A stretch of 64,000 bases of DNA from Bacteroidales bacterium (lineage in GTDB: Bacteria; Bacteroidota; Bacteroidia; Bacteroidales; UBA932): positions 186,001-250,000 of the forward strand of contig JAEEQS010000002.1 of the NCBI GenBank assembly GCA_016285455.1. Reading direction: 5' to 3'. Under the pieces are notes generated by a model. That model saw only the letters and a list, made by a program, of their open reading frames with translations. It ran no database searches and was not told where the DNA came from. The translations under genes were made by a program, and so were the position numbers. This document shows, piece after piece, positions 59,948 through 64,000 of the stretch (positions within the stretch are counted from its first letter, which is position 1; each line of letters starts with the position of its first letter).

Positions 59948-61300
59948 ATGAAGATAATTATTGCCGGAGCCGGAGAAGTGGGAAGCCACCTGGCCAAAAT
60001 GCTCAGCCGAGAGGCCAACGACATTACCATCATAGAAAGCGATGAAACCAAACTGGACAAGCTCAGCGAACTTGCAGACGTGGTAACCGTACACGGAGAC
60101 CCTACATCCATACCCGTTTTGCGTCAGGCGGGAGCCGCAAAGGCAGACCTTTTCATTGCCGTAGGCCCAGCCCAGACACAGAACACAAACATCATCTCCT
60201 CCCTTCTGGCAAAGAAGATGGGTGCCAAGAAAGTCACCGCCAGAATCAACAACGACGAATATCTTGAGCACGACAACAAGCTAATTTTCACGGAACTGGG
60301 AATAGATCTCCTATTCTATCCGGAAAAGATGGCGGCTTACGAAATCATAGACCTTCTCAAGGAAACCGGCACCAGCGAGTTTATGGACTTTGCCAGGGGA
60401 AAACTTCAGATGGCTGTATTCCGTCTCGACGACGGAGCCCCTCTGATCAACAAGACCCTCAACATCCTCAGCAACGGCCATCCGGAAAACAAGCCTTTCA
60501 AGCCAGTTGCCATAGCCAGGGGAAACGAGACCATCATCCCGAATGCAGACACCAAGTTCCAGCAGGGAGATCTGATATTTATGGTCTGCAAGAAAGAAGG
60601 TTTCCAGGAACTTATGATCCACTCCGGAAAATACGACATAGACGTCAAGAACCTGATGATTGTGGGCGGAGGAAGAATTGCCGAGATGCTCTGCCGCAAG
60701 ATGCTCCACAAAGTGGATCATATCAAAGTGATAGAAGCTCGCAAGGAAAGATGCGAGTATCTTGCAGAAGCTCTTCCAGAGGTGGTTGTGATTAACGGAG
60801 ACGCCCGCAACACAGACCTCCTGGTGGAAGAAGATGCCGGCGGATACGACGCTTTTGTGGCTGTCACGTCTTCCAGCGAAACCAACATCCTATCCTGCGT
60901 GGCCGTCAAGAATATGGGTGTTCCTAAAGTCATCGCCGAGGTAGAGAATCTGGAATACATCACCCTTGCAGAAGATATGGGAATTGATGCGGTAATCAAC
61001 AAGAAGCTGGTTACAGCCGGCAGAATATTCCGCTTTACCCTAAGCAACAAGGTGCGATCCATCAAATGCCTCAACGGAAGCGACGCAGAAGTTCTGGAAT
61101 TCATCGCTAATCCGGAAAGCGCGATCACCAAGTCCCCGATCAAGGATCTAAAGTTCCCGAAAGAAGCCATCATTGGCGGAATCATAAGGGGAGAAGAGAG
61201 CATAATAGCCAATAGCAACACTGTTGTGGCGCCATACGACAGAGTTGTGGTATTCGCTCTACCTCAAGTCCTTGCCAAGGTAAACAAATTCTTCCTGTAG
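59948..61300 (+). CDS. trkA: Trk potassium uptake regulatory protein TrkA
   Basis: A 450-residue protein with two RCK units. NAD-binding motifs are IIAGAGEVGSHLAK at the start and MIVGGGRIAEMLCR at ~238; the TrkA-C part follows each. It gates the TrkH/TrkG channel at the inner membrane. In many genomes trkH follows directly, but here the next gene is on the other strand and no trkH is in the window. Confidence 0.92.
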   Translation: MKIIIAGAGEVGSHLAKMLSREANDITIIESDETKLDKLSELADVVTVHGDPTSIPVLRQAGAAKADLFIAVGPAQTQNTNIISSLLAKKMGAKKVTARINNDEYLEHDNKLIFTELGIDLLFYPEKMAAYEIIDLLKETGTSEFMDFARGKLQMAVFRLDDGAPLINKTLNILSNGHPENKPFKPVAIARGNETIIPNADTKFQQGDLIFMVCKKEGFQELMIHSGKYDIDVKNLMIVGGGRIAEMLCRKMLHKVDHIKVIEARKERCEYLAEALPEVVVINGDARNTDLLVEEDAGGYDAFVAVTSSSETNILSCVAVKNMGVPKVIAEVENLEYITLAEDMGIDAVINKKLVTAGRIFRFTLSNKVRSIKCLNGSDAEVLEFIANPESAITKSPIKDLKFPKEAIIGGIIRGEESIIANSNTVVAPYDRVVVFALPQVLAKVNKFFL

Positions 61301-61302
61301 AG

Positions 61303-61815
61303 TCAGTAGAGAATACTCCTGAGCCGCGAAGCCCACTCTCCGTTTATCACGGAGAGCTGCCTGCGGAATGTTCTCAGGTCTGCAAAGCCGCTCCTCAGAA
61401 TTATAAAGGCGTACTCGGCCGCATCCACTCTTTCTTCATCTTCAGACAGAATTCCTCTGGTATTGGAAGGCAAAGAAGCTATCTGCTGAAAAATGCTTTT
61501 GAACCTCAATTCGTTAAGATATGTCCTGAAGCCTTTCTTGGTAGAGAGCAAGTTGGAAATGTAAGTGCGATTGCTTCCTACCTGAGAGGCTATTCTAGAT
61601 AGACTGAGATAAGGATCCAGATAGAGCTTTCTACTCTCTATGTAATCCTCCAGACGATCATTCAAGTTCTTTAGAGTCTGAGCCTTAGAACTTGTGAACA
61701 TACACTCGGGGTACCTCAGCAAATCTTCTTCCCCTCTTTCGCCTTCAATTTTTATCGCCATCCTGAAAAACTTGTCGCTGAGACTGAAAAAAAGCCTTCT
61801 TAGATAATTCCTCAT
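61303..61815 (-). CDS. Reduced AraC-type HTH protein, second of a pair
   Basis: A 170-residue protein whose middle (LSLSRIASQVGSNRTYISNLLSTKKGFRTYLNELRFKSI) matches one AraC-type helix-turn-helix; the second HTH is weaker (AFIILRSGFADLRTFRRQLSVINGEWASRLRS). The N-terminus is basic. Start overlaps the stop of the upstream, similar gene by 4 bp (ATGA), so they are coupled. Probably regulatory, unknown target. It is convergent with trkA across 2 bp. Confidence 0.72.
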   Translation of the reverse strand: MRNYLRRLFFSLSDKFFRMAIKIEGERGEEDLLRYPECMFTSSKAQTLKNLNDRLEDYIESRKLYLDPYLSLSRIASQVGSNRTYISNLLSTKKGFRTYLNELRFKSIFQQIASLPSNTRGILSEDEERVDAAEYAFIILRSGFADLRTFRRQLSVINGEWASRLRSILY

Positions 61816-62375
61816 ATTTTGTTCAAATCCTTGATATAGTCATAAACAGAAATGGTTTCCTTTTTCTTCAGCCTCTTTTTAACCTCTCTCTGCCATTTTA
61901 CGGGAGACCTCTGAGTAAAGTTCCCGAAAGCGTTGGAAAAAGAGGAGAAAGATTTGAATCCAGATTTGGAAACCCATTCCTTTCTGGAAATGCCAGGCTG
62001 TGAAAGATAGAGCACACAAGCTTCCTTTACTCTGAAATAGTTGCACATCTGGCTGAAATTCATCATAAAGCAATCGTTGATAGCCTTGCTCAGATAATTG
62101 CGGTTGGTGCCAACAGCCTTTGAAAGGTCAGCGATTCTTAGTTGGGAGTTAAGATAGAGCTTCTTGGCCTCCATAACGTGAGCGGCCTTGCTTGCAATGT
62201 AGAATAAATCGTTGCTTTCGTAAAGCAGAGAAGAATCTTCCGCGTAATGCTTATAAGTTTTTCTGGCGCGGATGGATTTGCGTCCGATTTTTTTGCGCAG
62301 TTTCCTGGCGCGGGAGACAAGCCATAATGTCAAAACGGTCTGGGCGATGATAAGAACCAATGCAATAGTGTTCAT
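61812..62375 (-). CDS. Reduced AraC-type HTH protein with N-terminal transmembrane helix, first of a pair
   Basis: A 187-residue protein: hydrophobic helix 4-24 (IALVLIIAQTVLTLWLV), a basic linker, then an AraC-type domain (LRIADLSKAVGTNRNYLSKAINDCFMMNFSQMCNYFRVKEACVLYLS and VSKSGFKSFSSFSNAFGNFTQRSPVKWQREV). It looks like the C-terminal part of the membrane-bound hybrid or TPR-AraC regulators of Bacteroidetes with the sensor domain gone. Two palindromes lie 95-135 bp upstream. Confidence 0.74.
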   Translation of the reverse strand: MNTIALVLIIAQTVLTLWLVSRARKLRKKIGRKSIRARKTYKHYAEDSSLLYESNDLFYIASKAAHVMEAKKLYLNSQLRIADLSKAVGTNRNYLSKAINDCFMMNFSQMCNYFRVKEACVLYLSQPGISRKEWVSKSGFKSFSSFSNAFGNFTQRSPVKWQREVKKRLKKKETISVYDYIKDLNKI

Positions 62376-62468
62376 AGTGCTTCGTTATTTCGCGCGGAAA
62401 GAAAGCACAAAAATAACGGCAGTAACAGGCCTCCCAAAAGCCTGAACCACAATTGCATCAAACTATTT

Positions 62469-62510
62469 TACGATTCTGGAATCGTACGAAATTACAATTC
62501 CAGGATTGTA
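62469..62510. promoter_or_regulatory. Two 18-bp palindromes upstream of the AraC-type pair
   Basis: TACGATTC-TG-GAATCGTA (62469-62486, perfect) and TACAATTC-CA-GGATTGTA (62493-62510, one mismatched pair) share the form TACrATTC-N2-GrATyGTA and lie 24 bp apart start to start. They are between the yitT stop and the AraC-type genes, and read as a double operator for a dimeric regulator. Confidence 0.55.
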
Positions 62511-62520
62511 CAAAAATTGG

Positions 62521-63453
62521 CTATTTGCCTATCTGCTGGAAGCCTCTTCCCCATACTCCGGTAACCGGAGCCATAGAGATGAAAGAGTCTTTGTCTATCT
62601 CCCTGATCAGGTTGTGAATCTTGCCTACCTCGGTCTTGTGGATAAGAACCATCAGCATTTTGCTCTCGCTTCTGGTATACCATCCTTCTCCCGTAAGAAC
62701 CGTAACACCACGCCCCATTTCTTGGGTAATGATATCCGCAATCTTTTCATAATTCTTGGAGAATATGAATACCTGCACGCTCTGGCGGCTGCCGGCTACC
62801 ATCATATCCACAATCTGAGAGCAGGAAGCAATCAGCATATAGCCGTAAAGAACTGTTGCAAGCCTCATTCCCCAGGTTTCTGTGCCGATGACATTTCCGG
62901 CGGCATCTGTAATTTCCTTTGCCGGAATGAAAAGCGAGCAGGCAATTATTACAAGATCCATATAGAGAATCATCCTGCCCGGGGCAATGTTGTGGTATTT
63001 GGCAACCATAAGAGCCACAATGTCTGTTCCTCCGGTGCTTCCGCCCTGGGAGAAGCTGATGCCGATTCCCACGCCGCTCATCACGCCTCCGAATATTGCG
63101 CTGAGGAGTTTTCCGTTAGATATGGCTATCTCGTTGATAAAATCCTGAGGGATGAACTGGGGCACAAACTGGAAGAAAAGCGTGGATGCAACAATAGCAT
63201 AAACTGTCTTTGCCCCAAAGCCTTTTCCAAGAACCTTCAGCGCAATAAGCAGCAGTACAATGTTGATGGAAAAGTATGTTATGGAAATTGGCACTCCAAA
63301 GGCATAGAGTATGATAGAAGAGATACCTGAAACTCCGCCGCCAACAAGGTTGTTGGGAATCAGAAATATGCACCATCCCATCACATAGCACAGAAGGCCC
63401 AGCGTAATAATCACATAGGCCTTGATTCCGCCCAGAATTTTTCTTGTATTCAT
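62521..63453 (-). CDS. YitT-family membrane protein (DUF161/DUF2179)
   Basis: A 310-residue protein of the YitT family: five to six transmembrane helices (~10-185) with VGGGVSGISSIILYAFG and GSTGGTDIVALMVAKYHNIAPGRMIL, then the C-terminal DUF2179 ferredoxin-like domain (FIFSKNYEKIADIITQEMGRGVTVLTGEGWYTRSESKMLMVLIHKTE). Function is poorly known; transport or regulation at the inner membrane is suspected. A close paralogue lies 6 bp upstream. Confidence 0.9.
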   Translation of the reverse strand: MNTRKILGGIKAYVIITLGLLCYVMGWCIFLIPNNLVGGGVSGISSIILYAFGVPISITYFSINIVLLLIALKVLGKGFGAKTVYAIVASTLFFQFVPQFIPQDFINEIAISNGKLLSAIFGGVMSGVGIGISFSQGGSTGGTDIVALMVAKYHNIAPGRMILYMDLVIIACSLFIPAKEITDAAGNVIGTETWGMRLATVLYGYMLIASCSQIVDMMVAGSRQSVQVFIFSKNYEKIADIITQEMGRGVTVLTGEGWYTRSESKMLMVLIHKTEVGKIHNLIREIDKDSFISMAPVTGVWGRGFQQIGK

Positions 63454-63459
63454 AATGCT

Positions 63460-64000
63460 TTAACTGTCAATCCATTTGAGAAGCCTCTTGAGACGGTTCT
63501 CCTGGCTTTTCTTCTGTTTGCCCTTGATTTCGGCAAAGCCCAGGCCATAGACAGAAGACAAGTTGGAAACGGAAATGAAAGCCTTAGGGTCAACCGCCTT
63601 TACGGCCTGCGTGATGTCTTTGAGCTGATGCTTTCTGGAAACCACTATCAGCACTTTGCCTTCCTGCTTTGAATACCACCCCACGGAGTCAAGTGCTGTA
63701 ACTCCTCTATTCTGCTCGTTCATAAGAGTATCGGCCACTTCCTGATACTTCTTGGAGAAGATAATGACCTGAACGCTCTGCGTGCTTCCTGTAAGAATAA
63801 GGTCCACCATATAAGAGAAGGCTATGGTGAAAATGTAACCGAAAATCACATCGCTCAGATGCTTGTCCGGAAGCAGGATTATGGAAGCTACAATGCAGAA
63901 GTCGCTGTACATAAAAACCTTTCCTGGAGAAATGTCTTTGTACTTGTTTATTATCAGAGCCAGGATATCCGTTCCGCCCGTACTTCCGTTGCGCTTGAAT
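63460..64000 (-). CDS. YitT-family membrane protein, paralogue (partial, 5' end beyond window)
   Basis: The coding frame continues upstream past the ATG at 63912 used in the track: the codons to the window edge read FKRNGSTGGTDILALIINKYKDISPGKVF, which is the YitT GSTGGTD motif. So the true gene runs off the right edge and the 150-residue ORF is only its C-terminal part: last membrane helices and the DUF2179 domain. It is similar to the next gene downstream (SVQVIIFSKKYQEVADTL against SVQVFIFSKNYEKIADII), indicating tandem duplication. Confidence 0.88.
   Translation of the reverse strand, partial: FKRNGSTGGTDILALIINKYKDISPGKVFMYSDFCIVASIILLPDKHLSDVIFGYIFTIAFSYMVDLILTGSTQSVQVIIFSKKYQEVADTLMNEQNRGVTALDSVGWYSKQEGKVLIVVSRKHQLKDITQAVKAVDPKAFISVSNLSSVYGLGFAEIKGKQKKSQENRLKRLLKWIDS

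Noticed and set aside
1-64000. tRNA and rRNA genes
   Set aside because: I looked through the intergenic gaps, nearly all under 300 bp, and saw no cloverleaf-like or rRNA-like sequence. A covariance search would be decisive.

Overview
The window comes from an anaerobic member of the Bacteroidetes, most likely order Bacteroidales. Three things support this: promoters repeatedly fit the Bacteroidetes pattern (TTTG about 19 bp upstream of TAnnTTTG); the gene families are typical (hpt-adk-obgE, MutA/MutB methylmalonyl-CoA mutase, TPR-LuxR proteins, many small lipoproteins); and the metabolism is fermentative ([FeFe] hydrogenase, aspartase, methylmalonyl-CoA mutase with a PduO-type adenosyltransferase). 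Genus cannot be told by eye. No rRNA, tRNA or insertion sequence was seen. LEFT CORE (1-6641): 5' part of purE, the overlapping hpt-adk-obgE-PAP2-lplA run, convergent hpf, then an exported MORN-repeat protein, a small CxxCxGxG zinc-finger protein and a lipoprotein. ACCESSORY ISLAND (about 6.8-16.1 kb): a complete type II-C CRISPR-Cas locus. It has 27 identical 36-bp repeats with 26 spacers, a leader, cas2, cas1 and cas9 all read leftward, and a divergent tracrRNA with a matching anti-repeat, nexus hairpin and terminator. On the right sit a HigB/HigA toxin-antitoxin pair and an unrecognised 318-residue gene. The island edges share short repeats. The left edge carries what looks like a scar of a second, deleted higBA locus. 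A 36-bp promoter/operator cassette is shared by the cas9 operon and the unknown gene. The CRISPR repeat itself resembles the presumed HigA operator. This cluster of coincidences is the most interesting signal in the window. CENTRAL CORE (16-37 kb): ADP-ribosylglycohydrolase, thioredoxin-like protein, tyrosine recombinase, rpsU, mutA-mutB, an esterase, a GH18 lipoprotein, [FeFe] hydrogenase, a GyrB/ParE-type topoisomerase subunit, an acyltransferase, a TolC-HlyD-ABC2-ABC2 export operon with no ATPase, and aspA behind an FNR/CRP-like palindrome. RIGHT CORE (37-64 kb): tdk, rsmI overlapping a helix-hairpin-helix gene, an ABC-2 exporter, a split 5'-nucleotidase, a two-component system, folE-mqnB-ABC-pduO, a divergent LuxR-HTH pair with two palindromes between them, an OmpA-like protein with a zinc ribbon, three tandem lipoproteins, a four-gene PqqD/S24-S26 peptidase/HPrK-like/ABC cluster that resembles part of a peptide-maturation pathway, a lipid kinase, trkA, a pair of reduced AraC-type proteins behind twin palindromes, and two tandem YitT-family proteins, the last cut by the window edge.
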